DNA from: JBBDYQ01 sp035553855
GTDB lineage: Bacteria > Actinomycetota > Thermoleophilia > Solirubrobacterales > Thermoleophilaceae
Direction of reading: 5' to 3'
Assembly: GCA_035553855.1 (NCBI GenBank)
Contig: DATMJO010000039.1
Span: forward strand, 10,087-74,086
DNA length: 64,000 bases
Part shown: in pieces, positions 14,586 through 23,354 of the stretch
How positions within the stretch are numbered: position 1 is the first letter of the stretch
Layout: each line of letters starts with the position of its first letter
The notes under the pieces: model-generated
Seen by the model: the letters and a program-made list of their open reading frames with translations, nothing else
Databases searched by the model: none
What the model was told of the DNA's origin: nothing
Made by a program: the position numbers and the translations under genes

Positions 14586-16187
14586 GTGGAGCGCTCCACG
14601 ACGGCGGCCGCCGGGTGGTCGGATCTCGGCGAGGCTCGATGGGAGGCGGCCCGCGCCTCGTTCGAGGCGGCCGTCGCGGAGCGCGAGACCCCGGAGTCGC
14701 TCGAGGGCCTGAGCTGGGCCGCCTGGTGGCTGGACGACGCCGACGCCGTGTTCTCCGCGCGCGAGCGCGCCTACGCCCTCTATCGCGAGCGCGGTGACGC
14801 GGCCTCCGCCGCGCGGATGGCCACCTGGCTCGGCGCCGACCAGCTCGACTTCCGCGGCGCCGCGTCCGTCGCCCGCGGCTGGCTCGCCAGGGCGCGCCGG
14901 CTGCTCGAACCGCTGGAGCCCGGCCCCGAACACGGCTGGCTCGCGTTCCACGAAGGCTACGTCGCGGGTCTCGCAGGCGACGGGGAGACGTCCGCGGAGC
15001 GGGGCGAGGCGGCAGCCGAGGCCGGCCGCCGCCACGGCGTTCCCGACCTCGAGATGCTGGGTCTCGCGCTGCTGGGGGCGGCGCTCGTGGCGGACGCCGA
15101 GGTCGAGGAGGGGATGCGGCGCCTCGACGAGGCGACAGCGGTGGCCCTCCAGGGCGAGGCGGCGATACCGATCTCCGCGGCGTGGACGTGCTGCTTCCTC
15201 GTCAGCTCGTGCACGCGCGTGCTCGACTTCGAGCGGGCGGCGGAGTGGTGCGACCGGATCGCCGAGTTCGCCGAGCGCTACGGGAGCCGCTTCATGCTCG
15301 CCTTCTGCCGCTCCGAGTACGGGACCGTCGCGCTGTGGCGCGGCCGCTTCGCCGAGGCGGAGGCCCTGCTGGAGGCGGCCGCCGGCGACTACGCCCGCTC
15401 CCGCCCGGCAATGGCCAGCGCGCCGCTCGCCGCGCTCGCGGAGGTGCGCCGGCGTCAGGGGCGCCCGGCGGAGGCGAAGGCCCTCGCGGAGCGGGCGGGC
15501 GCGGCCGCCCTGCTCTGCCGTGCCTGGATGGCGCTCGACGAGGGCGACGCGGCGGGCGCGGCGGAGGCGGCCGAGCGGGTGCTGCGCGGCATCCCGGCGG
15601 ACTCGGTCGTTGCTCGGGCGCCCGCGCTCGTAGTCGCCTGCCGCGCGCGGGCAGCGCTCGGCGACGGCGATGACGCAGCGCTCGCCGCGGCATCGCTCGC
15701 ACGGGCGGCCACGCTCGCGGGGACCGACGCGATGACGGCGCTCGCGCTCTCCGCTGAGGCGGCGGTCGCCTCGTCGGAGGGGAGGCACGAGCAGGCGCGC
15801 GCTCTGTTCGAGGACGCCGCCGACCACTTCGAGGCGGCCGGCGCGGTCTACGACTCCGCGCGGGCGCGCCTGGATCTGGCGGCGGAGCTGGCGGCGCTCG
15901 GGCGCCCGGACCACGCCGCCGTGGAGTCGCGCGCGGCCCGCTCCCGCCTCTCCTCGCTCGGGGCGCGGCCCGAGCCGCCGCTGCCGGAGATCACACCGCG
16001 CGAGCGGGAGGTCGTCGGCCTGCTCGCCGAGGGGCTGACGAACGCGCAGATCGCCGAGCGGCTCGTCCTCAGCGAGCACACGGTTCACCGCCACGTGGCG
16101 AACATCCTCCGCAAGCTGGACGTCCCGACCAGGGCCGCCGCCGCGGCGCGTGCCGCCCGGGCGGGCGCGCTGGACGAGCTCCGCTGA
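14586..16187 (+). CDS. TPR-repeat LuxR-family transcriptional regulator
   Basis: 533 residues from GTG 14586 (a frame start at 14550 is possible). Residues 1 to about 450 are alanine-rich helical repeats of TPR type (for example WAAWWLDDADAVFSARERAYALYRERGD). The C-terminal 65 residues form a LuxR/GerE helix-turn-helix: ITPREREVVGLLAEGLTNAQIAERLVLSEHTVHRHVANILRKL. There is no receiver domain and no AAA/ATPase module such as MalT or LAL regulators have, so the TPR part is the likely sensor or partner-binding domain. Divergent from the His-rich membrane protein; the methyltransferase gene follows after about 60 bases on the same strand. Confidence 0.88.
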   Translation: MERSTTAAAGWSDLGEARWEAARASFEAAVAERETPESLEGLSWAAWWLDDADAVFSARERAYALYRERGDAASAARMATWLGADQLDFRGAASVARGWLARARRLLEPLEPGPEHGWLAFHEGYVAGLAGDGETSAERGEAAAEAGRRHGVPDLEMLGLALLGAALVADAEVEEGMRRLDEATAVALQGEAAIPISAAWTCCFLVSSCTRVLDFERAAEWCDRIAEFAERYGSRFMLAFCRSEYGTVALWRGRFAEAEALLEAAAGDYARSRPAMASAPLAALAEVRRRQGRPAEAKALAERAGAAALLCRAWMALDEGDAAGAAEAAERVLRGIPADSVVARAPALVVACRARAALGDGDDAALAAASLARAATLAGTDAMTALALSAEAAVASSEGRHEQARALFEDAADHFEAAGAVYDSARARLDLAAELAALGRPDHAAVESRAARSRLSSLGARPEPPLPEITPREREVVGLLAEGLTNAQIAERLVLSEHTVHRHVANILRKLDVPTRAAAAARAARAGALDELR

Positions 16188-16250
16188 GCCGCCCGCAAGA
16201 TGGCCCGATCGGGCGAAGCCGCGGCGATGCGCCGGGCTTACGGTCGGCCC

Positions 16251-17120
16251 ATGGAGACACACACAGGCAGGTTCATGCAGGAAACGGCGGCCGCCGCCCG
16301 GATCGACCAGATGGCGGGCGGGGGCGAGCCCTCGTCGATGTGGGCGCTCGGCGACTACCACCGCTTCGCGACCGACCTGGTCTGGGGGCTCGGCGCCGAC
16401 CTCGTCGAGGCGGCGGAGATCCGCCGCGGCCAGCGGGTTCTCGACGTGGCGGCGGGCACCGGCAACGTGGCGACCCGGGCGGCCGAGGCGGGGGCGGACG
16501 TCGTGGCGTCCGACATCACCGTCGAGAGCCTCGTGGCGGGTCGCCGCGCGGCCGAGGCCGCGGGACTCGCGATCGACTGGGTCGAGGCCGACGCCCAGGA
16601 GCTCCCGTTCGCCGACGGCGAGTTCGACGCCGTGCTCTCGGCGGTCGGCGCGATGTTCGCGCCAGACCACCGGCGAACGGCATCGGAGCTGTTGCGGGTG
16701 TGTCGCCCGGGCGGGACGATCGCGCTGATCAGCTTCACGCCCGAGGGCCTCGCGGCGGAGTTCTTCGGCCTGTTCGGCCGCTACTCGCCACCTCCGCCGG
16801 CGGACTTCGCGCCGCCCGTGCTGTGGGGCGACGAGGGCCATGTGCGCGACCTGCTCGGCGACGGCGCCGCGGAGATCGCGTTCAGCCGCGGGGAGCTGGT
16901 GGAGCGCCTCGACGGCGATCCGCTCGCCTACCGCGACTTCTACAAGCGCACCTTCGGCCCGGTGATCGCGACCTACGCGGGCCTCAAGGGCGAGCCGGCG
17001 CGGATCGCGGCGCTCGACGAGGAGTTCCTCGACTTCTGCGAGCGCTCGAACCGGGGCGCGGCGGGCGGACCGGTCGAGTACGGGTACGAGTACCTGCTGG
17101 TGGTGGCGCGGCGCGCCTAG
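16251..17120 (+). CDS. Class I SAM-dependent methyltransferase
   Basis: 289 residues from ATG 16251. The SAM-binding motif I is VLDVAAGTGNVA, with the acidic residue after strand 2 in VVASDITVES; post-motif I is WVEADAQELPFADGEFDAVLS, and motif III LLRVCRPGGTIALISF. This is the UbiE/Methyltransf_11 type; the substrate is unknown. It follows the TPR-LuxR gene in the same direction. It converges on the GDPD gene, sharing the CTAG stop overlap at 17117-17120. Confidence 0.9.
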   Translation: METHTGRFMQETAAAARIDQMAGGGEPSSMWALGDYHRFATDLVWGLGADLVEAAEIRRGQRVLDVAAGTGNVATRAAEAGADVVASDITVESLVAGRRAAEAAGLAIDWVEADAQELPFADGEFDAVLSAVGAMFAPDHRRTASELLRVCRPGGTIALISFTPEGLAAEFFGLFGRYSPPPPADFAPPVLWGDEGHVRDLLGDGAAEIAFSRGELVERLDGDPLAYRDFYKRTFGPVIATYAGLKGEPARIAALDEEFLDFCERSNRGAAGGPVEYGYEYLLVVARRA

Positions 17121-18022
17121 CGGACCGGCTGGGCGGCCACGACGTCGTTCGTGATGATCCCGTCCACGCCGATCGCCTTCATCTGCTGCATCGTCGTCAG
17201 GTCATCGACCGTGAACGGCACCACGTCGAGGTCCGCCGTGTGGGCGGCCGCGACGTAGGCGGCGGGGTTCGCGCTCGGCGGCCACTGCGGGCCGAGGCCG
17301 CTCCAGCCGAGTGCCACGGCGCCCGGGAGGCCGAGCTCGGTGAAGGCGAGCGGCGCGCCGCTCTGGCGGCTGAGCGTGAGGATGTGCGTGCGCGGGGTCT
17401 CGCCGTAGGCGCTCTGCGCGTACTCCTGCGCGTATTCGAGGTCCGCCGGCCAGAAGGTCTGGAGCAGGACGAGGTCCCAGGCGTCCTTCGCCTCGATCAT
17501 GTCGATGATCGGGGTGACGTAGTGGGCGGGGTCCGGGTCGAAGTGGGGGGCGTCGGTGGGAACGTTCTTGATCTCCACGTTCACCTTCATGCCGGTGGAC
17601 TTCGCGGCGTCGAGGATCTCGGAGAGGCTGGGGATCTTCTCCGTGGGGTTGGTGATCGGGAGCACCTGGCCGGCGCCCGTGTCGCCGTTGACGATGCCCA
17701 GCACGTCGAGGCGGCAGTTCGCCTCGAGGTAGGCGAAGGTGACGCTCTTGACGGGGCCTGTGCAGTTGGTGGTGCGGTCGAGCGTCGCGTCGTGGTGGTT
17801 CACCAGCACGCCGTCGGCTGTCGTCTTGACGTCGATCTCGACGTAGTCGGCGGTGCCGGCCTGCGCGACGCGGTGGAAGCCGGACATGGCGTTCTCGGGG
17901 ACGACCGCCTGGCCGTTCTCGATCGGCGCGCCGCGGTGGGCGTGGATCTCCGTCGCGGCCGCCTGGCCCGCCGACAGAGCGAGCAGCGTGATCGCCGCCG
18001 TGATCGCCTTGAATCCCCGCAT
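17117..18022 (-). CDS. Secreted glycerophosphodiester phosphodiesterase
   Basis: Hydrolyses glycerophosphodiesters to glycerol-3-phosphate and an alcohol outside the cell. From ATG 18022 the 301-residue precursor has a signal peptide (MRGFKAITAAITLLALSAGQAAA). The catalytic signature HAHRGAPIENG follows, then VPENAMSGFHRVAQAG, YVEIDVKTTADG and VNHHDATLDRTTNCTG, with metal-ligand Glu/Asp and the second catalytic His; KVNVEIKN and VVPFTVDDLTTMQQM/GVDGIITND complete the TIM barrel. ATG 18022 is preferred because GGGGAG lies nine bases upstream; in-frame ATG 18031 and 18055 are alternatives. Confidence 0.92.
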   Translation of the reverse strand: MRGFKAITAAITLLALSAGQAAATEIHAHRGAPIENGQAVVPENAMSGFHRVAQAGTADYVEIDVKTTADGVLVNHHDATLDRTTNCTGPVKSVTFAYLEANCRLDVLGIVNGDTGAGQVLPITNPTEKIPSLSEILDAAKSTGMKVNVEIKNVPTDAPHFDPDPAHYVTPIIDMIEAKDAWDLVLLQTFWPADLEYAQEYAQSAYGETPRTHILTLSRQSGAPLAFTELGLPGAVALGWSGLGPQWPPSANPAAYVAAAHTADLDVVPFTVDDLTTMQQMKAIGVDGIITNDVVAAQPVR

Positions 18023-18190
18023 CAGACACATCTCCCCGCGCTTCGCCTCGGGCATCCCGCCCGCGTACCGAGGATGAAAGACGCCGGACGCTCATCCGGC
18101 AACCCCAATCGGCCCTTTTTCCTACTCGCGCGCCGCGGCGCGCCGGCCGCCCTTCCGGGCGAGAGCGCTGTCGCTACCCTTGTGCCCGCT

Positions 18191-18264
<74 letters not shown>

Positions 18265-18484
18265 CTCTCGGAACCCCTGCTGGCGCGGCGGTTCTCGCGT
18301 TTTCGGCTCTGTGTGGAGCCAAGCGCCGGGCATCAATGATGCGAGGCCACGTAGTGCCCGTCACCCCATGCCTCGCTTGCGGCCGGCCGGCCATGCCGTC
18401 CTCCGACTCCCCTTCCCGCCGCGTCGCTAGCACGCGACTGCCCGACGCTCTACGGTGAGCGCTTCGCCGAGGACGAGGGGGACG

Positions 18485-19681
18485 ATGACGGAGACCAGCA
18501 CCTACCACCGCGCAGGACGACGCGCTGCGCTCGCCGCCGGTGCCGCCTGCATCTGGCTGCTCGCGGCCGCGCCGTCGGCGGTGGCCCAGGCGGAGGACGC
18601 CGCCGAGGACTCGCTTTTCGTGACCATGCTCCTGCCGCTCTCGCTGGCCTTGATCATGGTCAGCCTCGGCCTGTCGCTGACCCCTGCGGACTTCCGCAGG
18701 ATCCTCCAGTTTCCGCGCGGCGTCGGCATAGGCCTCGTGAACCTGCTGGTCGTCTCGCCCCTGCTCGCCTTCGCGGTGGCCGCCCTCTTCGGGCTCGAGG
18801 CGGCTCTCGCGGTCGGCCTCGTCCTGCTCGGCGCCTCGCCCGGCGGGACCACCGCCAACCTGCTGACCCATCTCGCGCGCGGGGACACCGCGCTCTCGGT
18901 CACCATGACCGCGATCTCGAGCGTGGCGGCCACCGTCACCATCCCGCTCTACCTCGGACTCGCGATCGACGTCTTCGACGCGGACTTCGCCAACGACCCG
19001 GAGATCATCGGCGTGGCCACCCGCGTCTTCTTCATCACCGTAGTCCCGCTGTCGATCGGGATGTGGATCCGTTCGCGCTGGACGAGCTGGGCGGTGGATG
19101 TCGAGGACCGGGCGAAGCGGATCGCGCTGGCGCTCTTCGTCCTCGTCGTGGGCGGAACCATCGTCAACGAGAGCGACGCGATCACCGACAGTTTCGCCGA
19201 GCTCGCGCTCGCCACTCTGACGCTGAACCTGGCGGCGATGACGATCAGCTTCAACGTCGCCCGACTCGCGCGGCTGAGTCGCCGGCAGGCGACTGCCATT
19301 GCGATGGAACTCGGGGTCCACAACGGGACGGTCGCGATCACCGTCGGCGCGGGCATCGCGACGATCCTCGCGAGCCCCGCCGCGGTCTACAGCGTGTTCA
19401 TGTTCGTCACCGCCGGCGTCTTCGCGCGCCTCATGTACAAGCGGAACGCGGGGGAGCCGTTGGCGGCGGCCGCAGCGATTCCCGAACCGGGGCCGGTGGA
19501 GCCGCCGACGCGCCGGACGGAATCCGGGCCGCCTCTCGGTCCGCCCGTTGCCGCACCGGCCCCAACAGGATCGCGCCGAAACGCCGTCACCCCGGGCGGA
19601 GTGGTCTGGGCGGCTCTCTGGGGGGTTGCCGTGCTGCTCGTCGTGGCCGCTGTCGTCATCACCGCGATCGGGATCACCTGA
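18485..19681 (+). CDS. Bile acid:sodium symporter (SBF/BASS) family transporter
   Basis: 398 residues from ATG 18485, preceded by GAGGGGG. An N-terminal signal-like segment ends at AVAQAEDAAE. About nine to ten helices follow, with family motifs MVSLGLSLTPADFRRIL (after the first transport helix), LLGASPGGTTANLLTHLARGDTALSVTMTAISS (helix 4, crossover motif with Pro-Gly-Gly) and ELGVHNGTVAI (helix 9 crossover, sodium site region). A Pro-rich cytoplasmic stretch (PEPGPVEPPTRRTE) and a final extra helix (WAALWGVAVLLVVAAVVITAIG) are unusual additions to the BASS fold. Substrate (organic anion) is not known. Confidence 0.9.
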   Translation: MTETSTYHRAGRRAALAAGAACIWLLAAAPSAVAQAEDAAEDSLFVTMLLPLSLALIMVSLGLSLTPADFRRILQFPRGVGIGLVNLLVVSPLLAFAVAALFGLEAALAVGLVLLGASPGGTTANLLTHLARGDTALSVTMTAISSVAATVTIPLYLGLAIDVFDADFANDPEIIGVATRVFFITVVPLSIGMWIRSRWTSWAVDVEDRAKRIALALFVLVVGGTIVNESDAITDSFAELALATLTLNLAAMTISFNVARLARLSRRQATAIAMELGVHNGTVAITVGAGIATILASPAAVYSVFMFVTAGVFARLMYKRNAGEPLAAAAAIPEPGPVEPPTRRTESGPPLGPPVAAPAPTGSRRNAVTPGGVVWAALWGVAVLLVVAAVVITAIGIT

Positions 19682-19718
19682 GCATCTCGCCGGTCAGGCG
19701 TCTCGCCGTCGGCCCTTG

Positions 19719-20456
19719 CTAGCGCGGCGCCGAGACGACTTCGTGCTCGTCGGTGTCGAACTCGGGCCCGCCGAGCTCGAGGCCGGGCGGCGGCTCGACG
19801 TCGCCCTTGCCGCGGGCGGCCTCGCGGCGCGCGCGGAGGAGCTCGACGACGATCGGCAGCACCGAGACGGCCACGATCGCGAGGATCATCGCCTCGATGT
19901 TGCGCTCGACGAAGTCGATCTGGCCGAGGAAGTAGCCGAGCGTCGTCACGCCGACGCCCCAGCCGATGCCGCCGATGATGTTGTAGGCGAGGAAGGTCCG
20001 GTAGCGCATGCGCGCGACGCCGGCCATCACCGGAGCGAAGGTGCGGACGATCGGGACGAAGCGCGCGATCACGATCGTCCGCGGCCCGTAGCGCTCGAAG
20101 AACGCGTGCGACTTCTCGACGTGCTCCTGGCGGAAGAAGCGGCTGTCCTCCTTGCGGAAGACCGCAGGGCCGAGCTTGCGCCCGATCGTGTAGCCGACCT
20201 GGTCGCCCGCGATCGCCGCGAGCGGCACCGTCAGCAGCAGGATCCACAAGTCGGGGAGCGTCCCCTGCGACGAGAGCAGCCCCGCGGTGAAGAGCAGCGA
20301 GTCGCCCGGCAGGAAGAAGCCGACGAGCAGCCCCGACTCGACGAACACGATCGCGAGCAGGCCGAGCGTGCCGAAGGTCTCGATCAGGACGTCGGGGTCG
20401 AGCCAGTCGGGGCCGAGCGCGACCGGCGGCGAGAAAAGGGCGGAGAGGAGCGACAT
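19719..20456 (-). CDS. DedA family membrane protein
   Basis: 245-residue integral membrane protein of the DedA/VTT (SNARE-associated) family; members support lipid carrier or phospholipid flipping and membrane homeostasis. Signature pieces are LVGFFLPGDSLLFTAGLL, GDQVGYTIGRKLGPAVFRKEDSRFF, and RFVPIVRTFAPVMAGVARM, in which the conserved Arg and Pro residues of the re-entrant loop are present. A charged cytoplasmic tail follows. Divergent from the hydrolase at 20697, with a family A palindrome in between. Confidence 0.92.
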   Translation of the reverse strand: MSLLSALFSPPVALGPDWLDPDVLIETFGTLGLLAIVFVESGLLVGFFLPGDSLLFTAGLLSSQGTLPDLWILLLTVPLAAIAGDQVGYTIGRKLGPAVFRKEDSRFFRQEHVEKSHAFFERYGPRTIVIARFVPIVRTFAPVMAGVARMRYRTFLAYNIIGGIGWGVGVTTLGYFLGQIDFVERNIEAMILAIVAVSVLPIVVELLRARREAARGKGDVEPPPGLELGGPEFDTDEHEVVSAPR

Positions 20457-20494
20457 TGGACGCGCAACGGTAGCGGGACTCAGGCGAAACCCAG

Positions 20495-20519
20495 GCTGAA
20501 ACAGTGCCAGGCACTGTTT
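20495..20519. repeat. REP-like palindrome family A, copy 1
   Basis: Perfect 25-base palindrome: TGAAACAGTGCC, central A, then the exact reverse complement of the arm. It sits 39 bases upstream of the dedA start in a divergent intergenic region. Identical to the copy at 33951. Confidence 0.9.
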
Positions 20520-20696
20520 CAGGTGTTTCAGGAGCAGAGCCGGAGGTAGCGCCGGCCCGCGCGGGCTCGTCCGTCCCGAGGCTCGCCGCCTAGGACGCTC
20601 GATCAGGTGGAGGAAGTCGCGCCGCGAGTAGACGGGGGACTCGAGCCCTCAGGTCTTCGATCCGGTTGTGAGCGGGCGCCTGTCAGCATTGAGGCC

Positions 20697-21590
20697 ATGA
20701 CGATGCACGAGATCGAGATGCACGGCCACCCGGTCACCTACCGGCGTATGGGCGAGGGACCGGCGATCGTGCTGATCCACGGGATCAGCTCGTCCTCCCG
20801 CACCTGGCGCTCGGTGATGCCGGCGCTGGCACGGAGGCACACCGTGATCGCGCCCGACCTCCTCGGTCACGGCGGGTCCGCCAAGCCCCGCGGCGACTAC
20901 TCGCTCGGTGCCTACGCGAGCGGCGTGCGCGACCTGCTGGCTCTGCTGGGCATCCGGCGGGTCACCGTGGTGGGCCACTCGCTCGGCGGCGGGATCGCCA
21001 TGCAGTTCGCCTACCAGTTCCCGGAGCGACTCGAGCGCCTCGTGCTCGTGGACAGCGGGGGCCTCGGCAACGAGGTGAATCCCGTGCTGCGCGCCGCGAC
21101 GCTGCCGGGTGCCGAATACGTCATGCCGCTCCTGTTCAACGAGCACGCGCGCTCCCTCGGCCGTGCGATCGGCGCCGCTCTGGGCAAGGTCGGCATCCGG
21201 GGCAGCGCGGACGTGCGCGGCCTCGCGGAGGGCGTCGACTCGCTCGCCGACGCGGAGGCGCGCCGCGCCTTCGTCCACACCGCGCGCTCGGTCATCGACC
21301 CGTTGGGACAGCGGGTCGATGCGCGCGACAGGCTCTACCTCTCCGAGAAGGTCCCCACGCTGCTCGTCTGGGGGCGGCAGGACCGGATCATCCCGATGGG
21401 CCACGGCGAGGACGCCCACGCGCTGATGCCGCACAGCCGTCTCGAGATCTTCGACCGCGCCGGCCACTTCCCGTTCAACGACGATCCCGCTCGCTTCGTC
21501 GCCCTCATCGAGGATTTCGTGGCGGAGACGGAGCCCGCCGAGCTCGCGGAGGAGACGCTCCAGGACCTGCTCCGCAGCCGCAGCGGATAG
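20697..21590 (+). CDS. Alpha/beta hydrolase
   Basis: 297 residues from ATG 20697. HGISSSSRTW forms the oxyanion strand, GHSLGG the nucleophile elbow (Ser), WGRQDRIIPMGHGE supplies the Asp and RAGHFPFNDDPARF the His. Cap-domain region (LPGAEYVMPLLFNEHARSLGRAIGAALG) is longer than in minimal lipases. Close in style to the acyltransferase/esterase hydrolases that accompany lipid genes; substrate unknown. An upstream in-frame start at 20607 would add 30 non-family residues. Confidence 0.9.
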   Translation: MTMHEIEMHGHPVTYRRMGEGPAIVLIHGISSSSRTWRSVMPALARRHTVIAPDLLGHGGSAKPRGDYSLGAYASGVRDLLALLGIRRVTVVGHSLGGGIAMQFAYQFPERLERLVLVDSGGLGNEVNPVLRAATLPGAEYVMPLLFNEHARSLGRAIGAALGKVGIRGSADVRGLAEGVDSLADAEARRAFVHTARSVIDPLGQRVDARDRLYLSEKVPTLLVWGRQDRIIPMGHGEDAHALMPHSRLEIFDRAGHFPFNDDPARFVALIEDFVAETEPAELAEETLQDLLRSRSG

Positions 21591-21594
21591 CCGC

Positions 21595-23244
21595 TCAGGC
21601 GAGCCGGCGCTCGATCGACGTCTCGAGCGCTGGTCGCCCCGGAACGACGCCCGGTACGGCCTTCTCCATCCGTATGCGCGAGGCGCGCCCGTCGTTGCCG
21701 ACCGTCGCGATCTGGTTGTCGAAGACCGGACCGTCGCAGTAGCGCCAACTGACGCGCGGTTCCGGGACACCGGCCGAGCGGGCAAGCCTACGGGCGACCC
21801 GAGCGAACCCGTCGGACGCTCCGAGCCTCATCACCCGCCGCTCCTTCGCCTCGAGCGGGTTGCGCACCGGAGAGCAGACCGCCTGATGCACGGCGCTCTG
21901 CACGCCGCTCCCGCGCGGGAACCCGGCCTCGGCGACGTAGGCGTGATGGACATCTCCAGACAGCACGGTGATCGAGGCGGGCGGATCACCCCGCTCGGCG
22001 GCCGCCACCGAGCGAATCAGCTCCGTAAGGCGCGTGAACGACTCGTTGAAAGCTGCCCAGTGCTCGAGGTCGAGCGTCTGCCGCAGCCACTCGCCGGCGC
22101 CGCACGCGGCGGACCCCCAGGCTCCCGCACATACGGCCTCGTTCCACGCTTCGAGGTGGTGCATGCCGCGGCCGAGGAGATACGGAAGCGAAGTCGCCAG
22201 CAGGAGGTGGTCGAAGCCGCCGGTCACCTGCTCCTCAAGCCAGTCCCACTCGTCCGGGTCGAGCATGCTGCGGGCGCCGTCGTCGCCCAGCACCCGGCCT
22301 GCGCGCGAATCGATCACCACGAGCCGCGTCGAGCCGATGTCGCGGTGGTAGCTCCAGCGGGTTCCCTCCGTCTCGCGGTCGGCGCGGCGGGCGAAGGGTC
22401 GCAGCACGCTCGCGCCGTCTTCGGCTCCCCTGACCTCGGCGAACAGGGTGTCGGAAGCGATCTCGCGTGGCGACAGGTTCCCGATGTGCTGGTAGATCCA
22501 GTACGACATGAGCGCTCCGGTGATCCGCTCGTCCCACCAGTCCTTCGCGCGCATCTTTCGGAGCCAGGCGATCGACGTGTTCCAGTCGTCGTGCACGTCG
22601 TGGTCGTCGAAGATCATCGCGGCGGGCACGGTCGAGAGCAGCCAGCGGATCGTCGGGTCGGTCCACGACTCGCGGTAGAGCCGCGTGTATTCCTCGAAAT
22701 CGGCCACCTGGTCCGGCGGTGCCGAGGATTCCGGGTCGCGCCGTGCCTCGACGAACGCCCTCGTCTCCGGCGAGACCTCGTCTGCGTAGACCTGGTCGCC
22801 GAGCAGCAGGAGCAGGTCGGGCTGCTCCTCGGCCGGGCCCTCCATGAGGCGGAGGCCCATCGCGTGTAGGGCGTCGAGCTCACGCCCGCGCTCGTGCTCG
22901 TCCTTGGGGAGCGTGTAGGGAGGCTCGTGGGGGAGCGAGAGCCGGCACGATCCGAAGACGACGCTGATGGGCCCGCCGCCCTGGGTGCGGATCGCGCAGG
23001 GCGGTAGTCGCGAGTCGGCCTCGGGCCAGCGCCTCATGCCGTCCAGCGCGACCTCGTAGGGGTTCGTGCTCCCTGGCTCGAGGCCGCGCACGTGCACCAG
23101 CCCGTAGTGGTGGCCCGCGACGTGGAAGGTCCGGTCCGAGCAGCCGAGGACGGTGACCTCGCACGGGGCGTCGGTCTCGACCCAGACGGTCGCGTCGGTC
23201 TCGCCGACGTAGCGCAGCAGCGGGCCGATGACGAGCTCGGGCAT
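21595..23244 (-). CDS. PhoD-like alkaline phosphatase / metallophosphatase
   Basis: 549 residues of the alkaline phosphatase D family, calcium/iron-dependent phosphodiesterase/monoesterase. An N-terminal beta domain (VIGPLLRYVGETDATVWVET) precedes the catalytic domain with FGSCR, LLLGDQVYADEV, IFDDHDVHDDWN and SGDVHHAYV, the metal-ligand blocks of the family. No signal peptide is visible, unlike classical PhoD, which is Tat-exported; it may act in the cytoplasm or the start may differ. It converges on the hydrolase gene with a four-base gap. Confidence 0.87.
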   Translation of the reverse strand: MPELVIGPLLRYVGETDATVWVETDAPCEVTVLGCSDRTFHVAGHHYGLVHVRGLEPGSTNPYEVALDGMRRWPEADSRLPPCAIRTQGGGPISVVFGSCRLSLPHEPPYTLPKDEHERGRELDALHAMGLRLMEGPAEEQPDLLLLLGDQVYADEVSPETRAFVEARRDPESSAPPDQVADFEEYTRLYRESWTDPTIRWLLSTVPAAMIFDDHDVHDDWNTSIAWLRKMRAKDWWDERITGALMSYWIYQHIGNLSPREIASDTLFAEVRGAEDGASVLRPFARRADRETEGTRWSYHRDIGSTRLVVIDSRAGRVLGDDGARSMLDPDEWDWLEEQVTGGFDHLLLATSLPYLLGRGMHHLEAWNEAVCAGAWGSAACGAGEWLRQTLDLEHWAAFNESFTRLTELIRSVAAAERGDPPASITVLSGDVHHAYVAEAGFPRGSGVQSAVHQAVCSPVRNPLEAKERRVMRLGASDGFARVARRLARSAGVPEPRVSWRYCDGPVFDNQIATVGNDGRASRIRMEKAVPGVVPGRPALETSIERRLA

Positions 23245-23289
23245 CCCGCCGACTCTAGCCGCGCGCGCCTGCGCGGAAACCTGGGACGA

Positions 23290-23323
23290 GATGAAAAAAA
23301 GGTGCCAGGGACCGTTCTTTCAT
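23290..23323. repeat. REP-like palindrome family B, copy 1 (degenerate)
   Basis: GATGAAA at the left and TTTCATC at the right flank AAAAGGT-GCCAGGG-ACC: the core GGTGCCAGGGACC is shared with the copies at 48461 and 48492, but the inner right flank (gttc) is degenerate. Lies between the PhoD gene start and the end of the next minus-strand gene. Confidence 0.7.
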
Positions 23324-23354
23324 CCGCGCGAGAACCGCGCTCGGACCGACCGAG

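Noticed and set aside
18083..18100. GCCGGA-N6-TCCGGC hairpin followed at distance by TTTTT
   Set aside because: Only six base pairs and a 20-base gap to the T run, so not a convincing terminator for either strand.
20601..20690. tRNA-like stretch ending in CGATCCGG
   Set aside because: No acceptor stem or anticodon arm can be formed.
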